Shown here piece by piece: positions 1-7,733 of a stretch of 58,094 nucleotides of DNA. The notes beneath the pieces are model-generated. The model was not told where the DNA came from. It saw only the letters and a list, made by a program, of their open reading frames with translations, and did not search any database. Origin of the DNA: Vibrio sp. Isolate34. GTDB taxonomy: Bacteria > Pseudomonadota > Gammaproteobacteria > Enterobacterales > Vibrionaceae. The stretch covers positions 1-58,094 of the forward strand of contig NZ_JAKEUO010000027.1 in NCBI RefSeq assembly GCF_022397915.1. The letters run 5' to 3'. Numbering within the stretch: position 1 is the first letter of the stretch; each line of letters begins with the position of its first letter. The position numbers were made by a program, and so were the translations under genes.

Positions 1-334
1 GTGTGGCTGTGTGGCTGATCATCCTCTCAGACCAGCTAGGGATCGTCGCCTTGGTGAGCCATTACCTCACCAACTAGCTAATCCCACCTAGGCATATCTT
101 GACGCGAGAGGTCCGAAGATCCCCCTCTTTGGCCCGTAGGCATTATGCGGTATTAGCCATCGTTTCCAATGGTTATCCCCCACATCAAGGCAATTTCCTA
201 GGCATTACTCACCCGTCCGCCGCTCGACGCCCATTAACGCACCCGAAGGATTGTTAGTGTCGTTTCCGCTCGACTTGCATGTGTTAGGCCTGCCGCCAGC
301 GTTCAATCTGAGCCATGATCAAACTCTTCAATTT
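1..334 (-). rRNA. 16S ribosomal RNA, 5' part only
   Basis: The reverse complement reads as the start of a bacterial 16S rRNA: AAATTGAAGAGTTTGATCATG begins at 334, followed by the conserved GGCTCAG and the GGCGGCAGGCC block, and further on the GGACGGGTGAGTAATGC block. Only about the first 330 nucleotides lie inside the window; the gene continues beyond base 1. The last 8 bases (1-8) do not match the expected 16S continuation (see findings). Confidence 0.97.
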
Positions 335-650
335 AAGATTTTGTCGGCTCAATGAATACTGACTTCAAAACTACAAAAAGTAATTCTAAAGCTATTATCT
401 TTCCAACAGAAAGATAATGAATTGACTGTGCCAAATACCTTCTTTCTACAAGAGAAAGTAGCTATTCGTATTGGTCACTCAGTTCATTGAAACCAAAATT
501 GATTCCGAGGAATCTGTTTTACTTCTCTTAATAAAAAGGAAAATAAAACGTTTTGATATTCATCAACGAGTGCCCACACAGATTGATAGGTTTAAATTGT
601 TAAAGAGCTCTAGCGTTTTGTGATTCACATCTCAGTCGCTAGGGGTGCGT
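335..650 (-). promoter_or_regulatory. rRNA operon leader with boxA antitermination element
   Basis: Transcribed leader between promoter P2 and mature 16S. On the minus strand GCTCTTTAACAATTT (about 593-607) matches the boxA antiterminator found in rrn leaders, which recruits NusB/S10. The remainder is AT-rich and would pair with sequence downstream of 16S to form the RNase III stem. No open reading frame here is credible. Confidence 0.8.
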
Positions 651-678
651 ACTATACCCGCACCACTTTGAGAGTCAA
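651..678 (-). promoter_or_regulatory. rrn promoter P2
   Basis: Minus-strand -35 TTGACT (673-678) and -10 TATAGT (651-656) are separated by 16 bp. They lie just upstream of the boxA-containing leader, as expected for the proximal promoter of an rRNA operon. Confidence 0.75.
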
Positions 679-753
679 GGGTTATTTTCAAACTCTTTTT
701 CTCTACCGATTTCGCTGTGTGACTTTCGTCTCACTCCGTGTCGGTGAGGCGGC

Positions 754-781
754 ATTATAGAGAGATTGAAGGGGAGCACAA
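754..781 (-). promoter_or_regulatory. rrn promoter P1
   Basis: Minus-strand -35 TTGTGC (776-781) and -10 TATAAT (754-759) are 16 bp apart. The -10 is followed by a GC-rich discriminator (GCCGCC), typical of stringently controlled rRNA promoters. An A/T-rich stretch upstream (about 785-860) could act as an UP element. The 640-972 stretch holds these promoters and the promoter region of the divergent RRM gene. Confidence 0.75.
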
Positions 782-972
782 GGGCTTTTTGAAATAAAAG
801 TTTTGTTCGCCTAAAAAGCCACCAGATCCGCATTTTTCGAATAAAAACTAAACATTTGAGACGTATCACAGCAATACATTGGAAAAATGGAAGCCATGAA
901 CGTAAGATTCATGTGTCTATTTTGTTAATGGTAGATGCGTCTATTTCGTTTATTAATATGTAGTATTCCGAT

Positions 973-1425
973 ATGAACTCAAAAAAATCGATGTTGTTAA
1001 TTGTCGCACTGGCTGTATTAGGCGGCATTGTTTTCTCTCAGGTAGATATATCGCCTGCAATTACCTTTATCCTTGGTGTCTTGGCTTCCGCTTTTGTTGT
1101 TAACTTTTCAAGCACCGACTCAAAATCAGATTCAGAACCTAAGGCTTCAACAAAAACACTTTATGTGGGTAACCTTCCATACAAAGCAAATGAATCACAT
1201 GTGCGTGAATTATTCTCAGAGCATGGTGAAGTCTTTGCAGTACGTTTAATGAAAGACAAACGCACTGGTAAAAGAAGAGGCTTTGGATTTGTTGTTATGG
1301 CAAGTAATGATGTGAATCATGCTATCTCTGCACTTAATGATAAAGATTACATGCAACGAACTTTAAAAGTACGTGTTGCAAATGATCCTAAACATCCTGA
1401 AGCGGACGAATCTGAACTGAGCTAA
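973..1425 (+). CDS. membrane-anchored RRM-domain RNA-binding protein
   Basis: A 150-residue protein. Two hydrophobic segments (about residues 6-22 and 28-46) are followed by a Ser/Lys-rich linker and one RNA recognition motif (about 62-140). RNP2 is LYVGNL (63-68) and RNP1 is KRRGFGFV (100-107), so the aromatic RNA-stacking residues are intact. The likely topology is a membrane hairpin with a cytoplasmic RRM; this is inferred, not shown. Small bacterial RRM proteins are known, but their targets mostly are not. The gene diverges from the rRNA promoters, and its last 38 bases overlap the 3' end of murI on the other strand. The ribosome-binding site before the ATG is weak. The domain call is firm; the function is unknown. 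Confidence 0.88.
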   Translation: MNSKKSMLLIVALAVLGGIVFSQVDISPAITFILGVLASAFVVNFSSTDSKSDSEPKASTKTLYVGNLPYKANESHVRELFSEHGEVFAVRLMKDKRTGKRRGFGFVVMASNDVNHAISALNDKDYMQRTLKVRVANDPKHPEADESELS

Positions 1426-2188
1426 ACCCTAACTGCTTTAACATGCTATTTAGTGCACTTTCTTTTTTAGGAAGTGCACTACAAAAAACCTCACGCACTC
1501 CCCCCTCTTTATTACCACTTTCCAAATCCAATAAATCTTGGACTCGCTTAGCGATCGCTTTACCAGAATCAACCAATAAAACATTGCTACCTAGGACCTG
1601 TTGAATCTCAGACTTTATCAATGGGAAATGTGTGCACCCTAAAACGGCCACATCAATAGCATTGAGCATCGGTTGAAGGATTTGCTGCAACTCTTGAAGA
1701 TTAATCACCTCACCTCTGAGCTTCTCTTCAGCCATATCCACCAACCGAGTAGATCCTAGAAGCTCGACTCTTTTATTACTCGAGAAGTTTTTGATTAAGT
1801 CGTGTGTGTATTGACGAGTAATCGTTGCGGGAGTAGCAATAAGGCCGACCGCTTTATTAGCAAGCAAGGATGCCGGCTTAATAGCCGGTACAACACCAAC
1901 TATAGGGATAAGGTTATTAGCTCTGAGCGTCGGTAATACAATCGTGCTCGCGGTATTACAAGCTATCACTACGATATCGATCTCGTGACTAGTCACAAAA
2001 CTGGCCACGATGCTTTGAACTCTGCGAATGAGCACTTGCTGGTCGAGTTCACCATAAGGGTAAGCCTCGTTGTCGAATACATAGATATAGTTATGATTCG
2101 GTAGTAACTGACTTATCTCTTTATATACAGATAGGCCGCCTACCCCAGAATCAAAGACCAATATGTTTTTTTGTAGACTATCCGACAC
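1388..2188 (-). CDS. murI: glutamate racemase MurI
   Basis: Interconverts L- and D-glutamate in the cytoplasm, supplying D-Glu for peptidoglycan. The 266-residue length is normal for the family. The two catalytic cysteines are visible in ACNTAS (C77) and GCTHFPL (C185), and DSGVGG (13-18) forms the N-terminal substrate-binding loop. The start is GTG with an AGGT element 8 bases upstream. The gene is convergent with, and overlaps by 38 bp, the RRM gene. The next gene upstream on the same strand is the PP-loop ATPase, about 70 bp away. Confidence 0.96.
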   Translation of the reverse strand: MSDSLQKNILVFDSGVGGLSVYKEISQLLPNHNYIYVFDNEAYPYGELDQQVLIRRVQSIVASFVTSHEIDIVVIACNTASTIVLPTLRANNLIPIVGVVPAIKPASLLANKAVGLIATPATITRQYTHDLIKNFSSNKRVELLGSTRLVDMAEEKLRGEVINLQELQQILQPMLNAIDVAVLGCTHFPLIKSEIQQVLGSNVLLVDSGKAIAKRVQDLLDLESGNKEGGVREVFCSALPKKESALNSMLKQLGFSSVQIRPLQDV

Positions 2189-2254
2189 AGCGATTACCTA
2201 TAGTAAGTTTCGCTGCAATGATACTCCTTCGCTTAGTTTTCGCCAATCCTCACT

Positions 2255-2920
2255 CTATATAATGCAAGCTTGATAGCGTTGATGAACAAAACGCTCACCT
2301 TGCTCTACATTTTGCAGCTCTATATTAAGCTTTCCTTTAAAGCACGGTGCTGACGTCACTAGGGTATGGAACTCACCGTCTTCACCACATGGATCGACAT
2401 GACTCGGTAAACTGTCTATTAGTTCTGACGTGTATTTCTGCCCACAGTAGCTCTTATCCAATGCGTTGCTATCAACCGTAACGAGAAAGGTTTCGATTTC
2501 TCTGCTTATTATCTCACTCGCGAGAACCTGACTGCTCTCTCCCATAAGAGGAAATACACACTCCCAACCCGCAGGCTCTATATAGCTTTTGCGGTAGTCG
2601 GCTATGCCGTTACAAAACATATCGCCAAATGCGACCGCATCAATGGATAAGCCAGACCCTTTCAATGCTGAGATAATCGTACTTTGGTAAATCTCATTAC
2701 TTGGGAACACTTCGGGAAGCTCTATGGTGATGAGTGGCAAACCGATTAATTGTGCCTGCATAGCAACTACATCAATCGGAGTCACTTGGAAAGGGACTTC
2801 ATCTCCAACATACGTGGTATAGAGAGCAACAACTTCATACTCGCTGCTTGCAAGCAAACGCTCTAGGGTTAAGGTGGAGTCTTTACCTGATGACCAACTT
2901 ATGATGACTTTCTTTTTCAT
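2255..2920 (-). CDS. Dph6-like PP-loop ATP pyrophosphatase
   Basis: A 221-residue cytoplasmic protein of the adenine-nucleotide alpha-hydrolase (PP-loop) superfamily. The SSGKDS signature lies at residues 10-15, and the family is related to eukaryotic/archaeal diphthine-ammonia ligase (Dph6). Bacteria lack diphthamide, so the substrate here is unknown; an ATP-dependent amidation or thiolation is the family expectation. An in-frame TTG at 2932 would add four residues, but the ATG at 2920 has a GGG element 7 bases upstream and is preferred. The gene directly follows btuB on the same strand, separated by an intrinsic terminator, which suggests read-through from the B12-controlled transcript or a separate promoter. 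Confidence 0.82.
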   Translation of the reverse strand: MKKKVIISWSSGKDSTLTLERLLASSEYEVVALYTTYVGDEVPFQVTPIDVVAMQAQLIGLPLITIELPEVFPSNEIYQSTIISALKGSGLSIDAVAFGDMFCNGIADYRKSYIEPAGWECVFPLMGESSQVLASEIISREIETFLVTVDSNALDKSYCGQKYTSELIDSLPSHVDPCGEDGEFHTLVTSAPCFKGKLNIELQNVEQGERFVHQRYQACII

Positions 2921-2939
2921 TGATATACCCAATAAGAAA

Positions 2940-2963
2940 AAACCGCCCGAAGGCGGTTTAGGT
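2940..2963 (-). terminator. intrinsic terminator after btuB
   Basis: On the minus strand an 8-bp perfect stem AAACCGCC/GGCGGTTT with a stable TTCG loop is followed by a T run. It begins 10 bases after the btuB stop codon and sits immediately upstream of the PP-loop ATPase start. Confidence 0.85.
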
Positions 2964-2968
2964 GTTAA

Positions 2969-4804
2969 TTAGAATTGGTAAGTAGCATTCACGTAATATG
3001 TACGCTCTGGTGATGGGTATCCACCAGCAGTCTCGTATTCTTCGTCAGTTAAGTTATCCACTCGACCATTTAAAGTAAGATTTTCATTCGCATAGTAGTT
3101 CACTGAAACATCAAACAAGCTATACGCTGCGAGATCTTCAGAGAAGTCCGGTCTCTCACCTACATATTGGTAACCTAGTGAAACATCAACCTCATCGAAA
3201 CTAGCCACTGCATTATACTTGTAAATCTTCTTAGCTCGGCGTATCAGTTGCTCACCAGATTGATCTTCTGGGTCTTGGAAGTTAACGCTCACTTGGTGAT
3301 TAATAAAGCTAGTATCAAATCCAACGACCATTTCCACACCACGTAGTTGGCTTTCGCCATCGGTATTGTAGTACTTATTTGTCGCGTAGTTGTAATCAAT
3401 TAAGTCTTCGACGTTTGTGTCATAGCCTGTAATCGACCAATCAACATCCTTGATTAAGCCACCAAAAGTCAGCTCGAATGAATCTGCCTTTTCAGCTTCT
3501 AACTGTGCATTACCGTAGTAGCTGTATAGTTGATATAAGTTAGGTGCCTTGAAGGATGTGCCATAAGCTGCTTTCACGACAAGCCATTCAGCATAACGAT
3601 AACCTAACCCGGTGTTGTAAGTGGTTTCGGTACCAAACTGTTCATTGTCATCCACACGAAGGCTCAGCTCGCCAAACACTTTATCCGCATCAGCGTTTAA
3701 TGCAGCGAAGTACGCAACATTCGTTCTGTCGTATTCAGTATTCGAAGGCTTAACAATATAAGCCTCATCACGCCAATCTACACCGCCACTAAGAGTCAGT
3801 GCCGACGTCAGTTTGTATGAATTCACCCATTGGACATTTAGCTGTTCAAGCTCATCAGATGTTGCTGACGCAGAGTTCTTGCCTAAAGACTGTTCGTAGT
3901 TCCAGTTATCTTGATTCTGATAGTTAACTAAGAAATCAGACTTAAGTTCACTACCACTATATTTAACACCAGCAGCAAAGGTAGAGTTCTGAACTTCTGC
4001 CTCTTTGTAAGAGTGGACAGGTGCTCCCGTTACATAATCAACATACGAACCATCATATTGAGAGATAGTTTCGAACATACGGAAGTTAGCAAAACCACTC
4101 CATTGCTGATCAAAATTATGAACATAACCAATTAGTGCGTTGCGCGATTCAAAACCATGGCGGTCACCATCATTTATTCCTGGCACTGGGTGAACGTTGT
4201 AACCCTCATCGGAATCGTAACCAACAGATACGTTTAAGTGACCATTTTCACCGACCTTAGTACCACTAACAAAACTCAGCTCTTCGTAATCTAAGCTTCC
4301 GAGACCAGCACTTACCGCCATTTTTTCATTGTCGGAATTTGCAACGGTAATAATGTTGATAACACCGCCGATCGCTTCAGAGCCATACATAGCAGCACGG
4401 GCACCTCGAACGTATTCCACTCGATCAACGAATGTAATAGGTAACTGGCTAAAATCGACACCACCTTTTGCAGCACGCGCAAAACGAATACCATCAATTA
4501 GAACAAGTACTTGATCAGAGTTAGCACCACGAACAAAGATCGAAGCTTGCTGTCCTCGGCCTCCATTTTGTGAAACCTGGATACCCGTCAAGCGTCTAAA
4601 CACATCTGTTAGAGACTTAGCTTGAATTCGATCGATATCTTGACGTGTTACTACTTCAACTTGAGCGACAACACTTTCCGTACTTTGCTCAAAACGGTTA
4701 GCCGTAACCACCATGGTTTCGTCGGCAGAGGCTTGTTGGGCGTGTAAATTGGAGATAGGTGAAAGCAGCGATGCTACAGCAACCGCTAAAAGGGATTTGT
4801 TCAT
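2969..4804 (-). CDS. btuB: TonB-dependent vitamin B12 receptor BtuB
   Basis: Outer-membrane transporter for cobalamin, energised by TonB-ExbBD. The 611 residues start with a signal peptide (about 1-22, ending in LHA) and a TonB box (DETMVVTANRF). The plug domain follows (about 40-150, with GGRGQQASIFVRG and a VLIDGIR motif), then the 22-strand barrel ending in the C-terminal aromatic residue of YQF. The length matches E. coli BtuB (about 614). The gene lies directly downstream of a cobalamin riboswitch, which confirms the substrate. An AGGA ribosome-binding site precedes the ATG. The downstream terminator leaves it essentially monocistronic. Confidence 0.96.
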   Translation of the reverse strand: MNKSLLAVAVASLLSPISNLHAQQASADETMVVTANRFEQSTESVVAQVEVVTRQDIDRIQAKSLTDVFRRLTGIQVSQNGGRGQQASIFVRGANSDQVLVLIDGIRFARAAKGGVDFSQLPITFVDRVEYVRGARAAMYGSEAIGGVINIITVANSDNEKMAVSAGLGSLDYEELSFVSGTKVGENGHLNVSVGYDSDEGYNVHPVPGINDGDRHGFESRNALIGYVHNFDQQWSGFANFRMFETISQYDGSYVDYVTGAPVHSYKEAEVQNSTFAAGVKYSGSELKSDFLVNYQNQDNWNYEQSLGKNSASATSDELEQLNVQWVNSYKLTSALTLSGGVDWRDEAYIVKPSNTEYDRTNVAYFAALNADADKVFGELSLRVDDNEQFGTETTYNTGLGYRYAEWLVVKAAYGTSFKAPNLYQLYSYYGNAQLEAEKADSFELTFGGLIKDVDWSITGYDTNVEDLIDYNYATNKYYNTDGESQLRGVEMVVGFDTSFINHQVSVNFQDPEDQSGEQLIRRAKKIYKYNAVASFDEVDVSLGYQYVGERPDFSEDLAAYSLFDVSVNYYANENLTLNGRVDNLTDEEYETAGGYPSPERTYYVNATYQF

Positions 4805-4855
4805 GTTGTTATCCTAAATCGCGTAAATTCCTACCAAACCACATCTTATGGTTTA

Positions 4856-5045
4856 GCCGCTGGCAGGTATTCGGACTCAAGAGCACAACCTTATGGTTAC
4901 CTTGTATTCGACTTCCCACAAAAAGCTATTTGCAGTGTCTTATGAATACTCGTTCTCTTTTACCGCTGCGCGTCAGTTCTGGATTCGCACCAGATTCCCT
5001 CTTCAGCCATCTATACATCTAAATGGCACCAGCTTGCCGAAGATA
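4856..5045 (-). promoter_or_regulatory. cobalamin (B12) riboswitch of btuB
   Basis: The minus strand carries the conserved cobalamin-aptamer blocks in order: GGTGCC near the 5' end, GGGAATCTGGTGCGAATCC, a GCGCAGCGGTAA block, the B12-box-like GACACTG, and AGTCCGAATACCTGCC near the 3' end. It would shut off btuB when adenosylcobalamin is plentiful. Between the aptamer and btuB, AAACCA/TGGTTT can pair about 30-50 bases before the start codon and may be part of the expression platform. That last point is inference. Confidence 0.93.
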
Positions 5046-5071
5046 GTATTGACCTCTGAATCATTTGTCTA
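5043..5071 (-). promoter_or_regulatory. putative promoter of the btuB riboswitch transcript
   Basis: Minus-strand TAGACA (5066-5071) and TACTAT (5043-5048) are 17 bp apart and place the start site a few bases before the aptamer. The interval from 5072 to the trmA start would also hold the trmA promoter, which I could not pin down. Confidence 0.55.
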
Positions 5072-5202
5072 GTCTAAGATAGTTATAAGCTATAGTTTTC
5101 ATGGCCTATTTACACTGATTGGCTCTCAACACTGGACAAGCGCCTGTGATTGAATAAAATCTGCGCTCTTGATTTAAAAGCACGACAGCAAAAGGCATAA
5201 CA

Positions 5203-6312
5203 ATGGCGAATTTAGATGTAAACCCGCAACGCTACCAAGAACAACTGGCAGAAAAGACTGAGCGTCTTACTGAAATGTTCTCAGAATATAATGTGCCTGA
5301 GCTGGAAGTGTATGAATCTCCAGAACAACACTACCGCATGCGTGCTGAGTTCCGCGTGTGGCATGAAGGTGACGATATGTATTACGTCATGTTCAATCAA
5401 GAGACCAAAGAAAAATACCGTGTAGACCAGTTCCCTGCTGCTAGTCGTCTTATCAATGACTTAATGCCTTTGTTAGTCGATGCAATGAAGGACAACCACT
5501 CTCTACGCCACAAGCTATTCCAAGTAGATTTCCTTTCTACGCTAAGCGGTGAGATTTTAGTGTCACTGCTTTACCACCGTCAGTTGGGTGAGCAATGGAT
5601 TCAAGATGCTAAAGCACTAAAACAGCAATTAAACGATGAAGGTTTCAATCTAAACCTGATTGGCCGTGCGCGTAAGATGAAAATCGTACTGGACCGCGAC
5701 TACGTCATTGAAAAGCTAGACGTGAATGGTGACAGCTACATCTACCAACAAGTAGAGAACAGCTTTACTCAACCAAACGGCAAAGTAGCAGAGAAAATGT
5801 TGGAATGGGCTGTCGACTGTACTCAAGACAGCAAAGGCGACTTGTTAGAGCTTTACTGTGGTAACGGTAACTTCTCATTAGCATTGGCACAGAACTTCGA
5901 GCGTGTACTGGCAACAGAACTAGCGAAGCCATCAGTAGAGTCAGCACAATACAACATTGCAGCGAACAAGATTGATAATGTTCAGATTATTCGTATGTCT
6001 GCGGAAGATTTTACGGTAGCGATGGAAGGCAAGCGTGAATTCCGCCGCCTACAGCAAGCGAACATCGATCTTAAGAGCTACAACTGCAACACTATTTTTG
6101 TTGATCCACCACGCTCAGGCATGGATGTTGATACTTGTAAGATGGTTCAAGGCTACGAGCGCATCATGTACATCTCTTGTAACCCTGAAACGTTGAAAGA
6201 GAACCTAGAGATCCTCAGCGAAACGCACGATATCACTCGTTTTGCTCTATTTGACCAGTTCCCTTACACTCACCACATGGAAGCTGGCGTATTCCTAGAG
6301 CGTAAAGCGTAA
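5203..6312 (+). CDS. trmA: tRNA (uracil-5-)-methyltransferase TrmA
   Basis: Makes 5-methyluridine at position 54 of tRNA (T-loop) using S-adenosylmethionine. The 369 residues match the family length. Visible motifs are the SAM-binding ELYCGNGNFSLALA block, FVDPPRSG, the catalytic cysteine in SCNPETL (C326) and the C-terminal glutamate in HHMEAG (E360). The N-terminus is like E. coli TrmA. It is monocistronic, with a bidirectional terminator 40 bp downstream shared with yijD. Confidence 0.97.
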   Translation: MANLDVNPQRYQEQLAEKTERLTEMFSEYNVPELEVYESPEQHYRMRAEFRVWHEGDDMYYVMFNQETKEKYRVDQFPAASRLINDLMPLLVDAMKDNHSLRHKLFQVDFLSTLSGEILVSLLYHRQLGEQWIQDAKALKQQLNDEGFNLNLIGRARKMKIVLDRDYVIEKLDVNGDSYIYQQVENSFTQPNGKVAEKMLEWAVDCTQDSKGDLLELYCGNGNFSLALAQNFERVLATELAKPSVESAQYNIAANKIDNVQIIRMSAEDFTVAMEGKREFRRLQQANIDLKSYNCNTIFVDPPRSGMDVDTCKMVQGYERIMYISCNPETLKENLEILSETHDITRFALFDQFPYTHHMEAGVFLERKA

Positions 6313-6350
6313 GTCTCGCTTTCTAGGCCTAAGCCAAACAACAGATACAA

Positions 6351-6377
6351 AAAAACGAGCCCATTGGCTCGTTTTTT
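6351..6377. terminator. bidirectional terminator between trmA and yijD
   Basis: AACGAGCC (6354-6361) pairs with GGCTCGTT (6366-6373) across a 4-base loop, with an A run before and a T run after. It serves the convergent trmA and fabR-yijD transcripts. Confidence 0.88.
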
Positions 6378-6393
6378 GTATTTATAAATCAGC

Positions 6394-6765
6394 TTAAGCT
6401 GTCTTGCCGATAAAGCCTAACTTCTTACCTACCCAAGCTAAAAGCAGCATCGCGACAATAATCGCAAAGAAGTTTGAGCCAGCATCAGGGTGTTGTGCCT
6501 TCACGAAAGCCGAGTGGCCAAATGCACCCACGAAGAAACAAGCTAAACCTACTAGTGGGATATCTTCAGATACTGGGTTAGTTAGGTACTCTTGGTAAAG
6601 CGCTTGTACAGCTAAAACTAAAGCGATAAGCGGAAAAATAGAGAAGCCCACTTCGCTCATTGTTACCCAAGATAACAATGCATCACCACACACACCGGCT
6701 ACAACAGCAAGTACGAGTGTCTTTCTTTCAGAACCACGGTTTACAGTATTATTTTCATTCGACAT
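6394..6765 (-). CDS. yijD: YijD family (DUF1422) inner-membrane protein
   Basis: A 123-residue protein with four predicted membrane segments (about residues 15-32, 40-57, 70-88 and 96-115). It matches the YijD/DUF1422 family in sequence character and in neighbourhood: fabR-yijD next to trmA is the arrangement in E. coli. Its ATG overlaps the fabR stop (TAATG), so the two are translationally coupled. Function is unknown; the pairing with FabR hints at a membrane-lipid role, which is inference. Confidence 0.88.
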   Translation of the reverse strand: MSNENNTVNRGSERKTLVLAVVAGVCGDALLSWVTMSEVGFSIFPLIALVLAVQALYQEYLTNPVSEDIPLVGLACFFVGAFGHSAFVKAQHPDAGSNFFAIIVAMLLLAWVGKKLGFIGKTA

Positions 6766-7406
6766 TATTCAATCCCGCCTTTTAATCGGTTACGTTCACG
6801 TTCTTTACGATACCAAAAAGCTCCTTTGGCCATCATTCGCAATTGCATGATCAAGCGTTCAGCCAATTCATCTCGCTGACGTCGATCTAAATCTAATGCT
6901 TCTGCCCCTGAGTTGAAAACTAAGATGACCGAGGCTTCAGCTTGAGTAAAAGCTTCGTCCCTTGTCATTCCAGTCGTTATCAAATATTCGGTTAACTCAG
7001 CAGAGAAGTGCTGTATCTCACGAGCTACCGCTGCACGAAACTCAAATGAAGTTCCTGAGCGCTCTCGCAATAACAGTCTGAATACGTTAGGGCTGCTTTC
7101 AATGAATTCCATAAAGGTTTCAACCGATGTACGAATCACACTGCCTTCTTTTACTATGCGCTGCCTAGCTTGACGCATTAACTGGCGCAACAGTAAGCCA
7201 CCTTCATCAACCATGGTTAAGCCAAGCTCATCCATGTCTTTGAAGTGACGATAAAAGGAAGTCGGTGCTATTCCAGCCTCACGAGCGACTTCTCTCAAGC
7301 TTAGATTGGAAAAACTACGATCAGCGCTGAGTTGGCTAAATGCAGCATCGATTAAGCTGCGACGAGTTTTTTCTTTTTGCTGTGCGCGAATGCCCATTGG
7401 TTTCAT
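6765..7406 (-). CDS. fabR: FabR, TetR-family repressor of unsaturated fatty-acid synthesis
   Basis: A 213-residue TetR-type regulator. The N-terminal helix-turn-helix (about residues 28-52) contains LREVAREAGIAPTSFYRHF, almost the same as E. coli FabR, and the block around RLLLRERSGTS is also FabR-like. In E. coli it represses fabA/fabB in response to the acyl-CoA/ACP pool. It lies divergent from sthA and overlaps yijD by one base. A start three codons later at MGIRAQQ would match the E. coli N-terminus but has no better ribosome-binding site. Confidence 0.93.
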   Translation of the reverse strand: MKPMGIRAQQKEKTRRSLIDAAFSQLSADRSFSNLSLREVAREAGIAPTSFYRHFKDMDELGLTMVDEGGLLLRQLMRQARQRIVKEGSVIRTSVETFMEFIESSPNVFRLLLRERSGTSFEFRAAVAREIQHFSAELTEYLITTGMTRDEAFTQAEASVILVFNSGAEALDLDRRQRDELAERLIMQLRMMAKGAFWYRKERERNRLKGGIE

Positions 7407-7733
7407 ACTTTATCAATTTCTTCTTTTACAGCCTAAACAGGCATGTTTAATACTCTGTTCAATATAACGCGAATCACTTATTTATATAAGGCACTCTGGT
7501 TATATAAGACACTAAACATACCTCTTTGTTCACGTACCGAAGTAAATACGTTCAAAGAAAAAATTTCAATATCCACACTGTCATTTGGAGACATACGACA
7601 TACCAAATATTATTTTTTCGATAACACTGCGTGATCCCACCGACTCTCTGATGCCCTTTTCATGTACCCAAGAACAGAATCAGTTAAAATCTCGCTAAAG
7701 CAATGTTAATCAAATATAACAAGGAAGATATCT
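7407..7733. other. fabR-sthA intergenic region, no gene seen
   Basis: This 327-bp AT-rich gap between the divergent fabR and sthA genes must hold both promoters. I see no convincing FabR-type palindrome, hairpin or RNA gene. A 63-codon frame at 7443-7634 has no ribosome-binding site and atypical composition and is not called. Confidence 0.6.

Noticed and set aside
675..869. 64-codon minus-strand frame overlapping the rrn promoters
   Set aside because: It lies across the P1 and P2 -35/-10 elements of the rRNA operon and has no ribosome-binding site; the promoter reading explains the sequence better.
4759..5022. 87-codon plus-strand frame over the btuB start and riboswitch
   Set aside because: Antisense to a conserved cobalamin aptamer; its openness follows from the aptamer sequence, and it has no credible start site.
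7443..7634. 63-codon frame in the fabR-sthA gap
   Set aside because: No ribosome-binding site, Tyr/Asn/Phe-rich translation typical of random AT-rich DNA, and it occupies the divergent promoter region.
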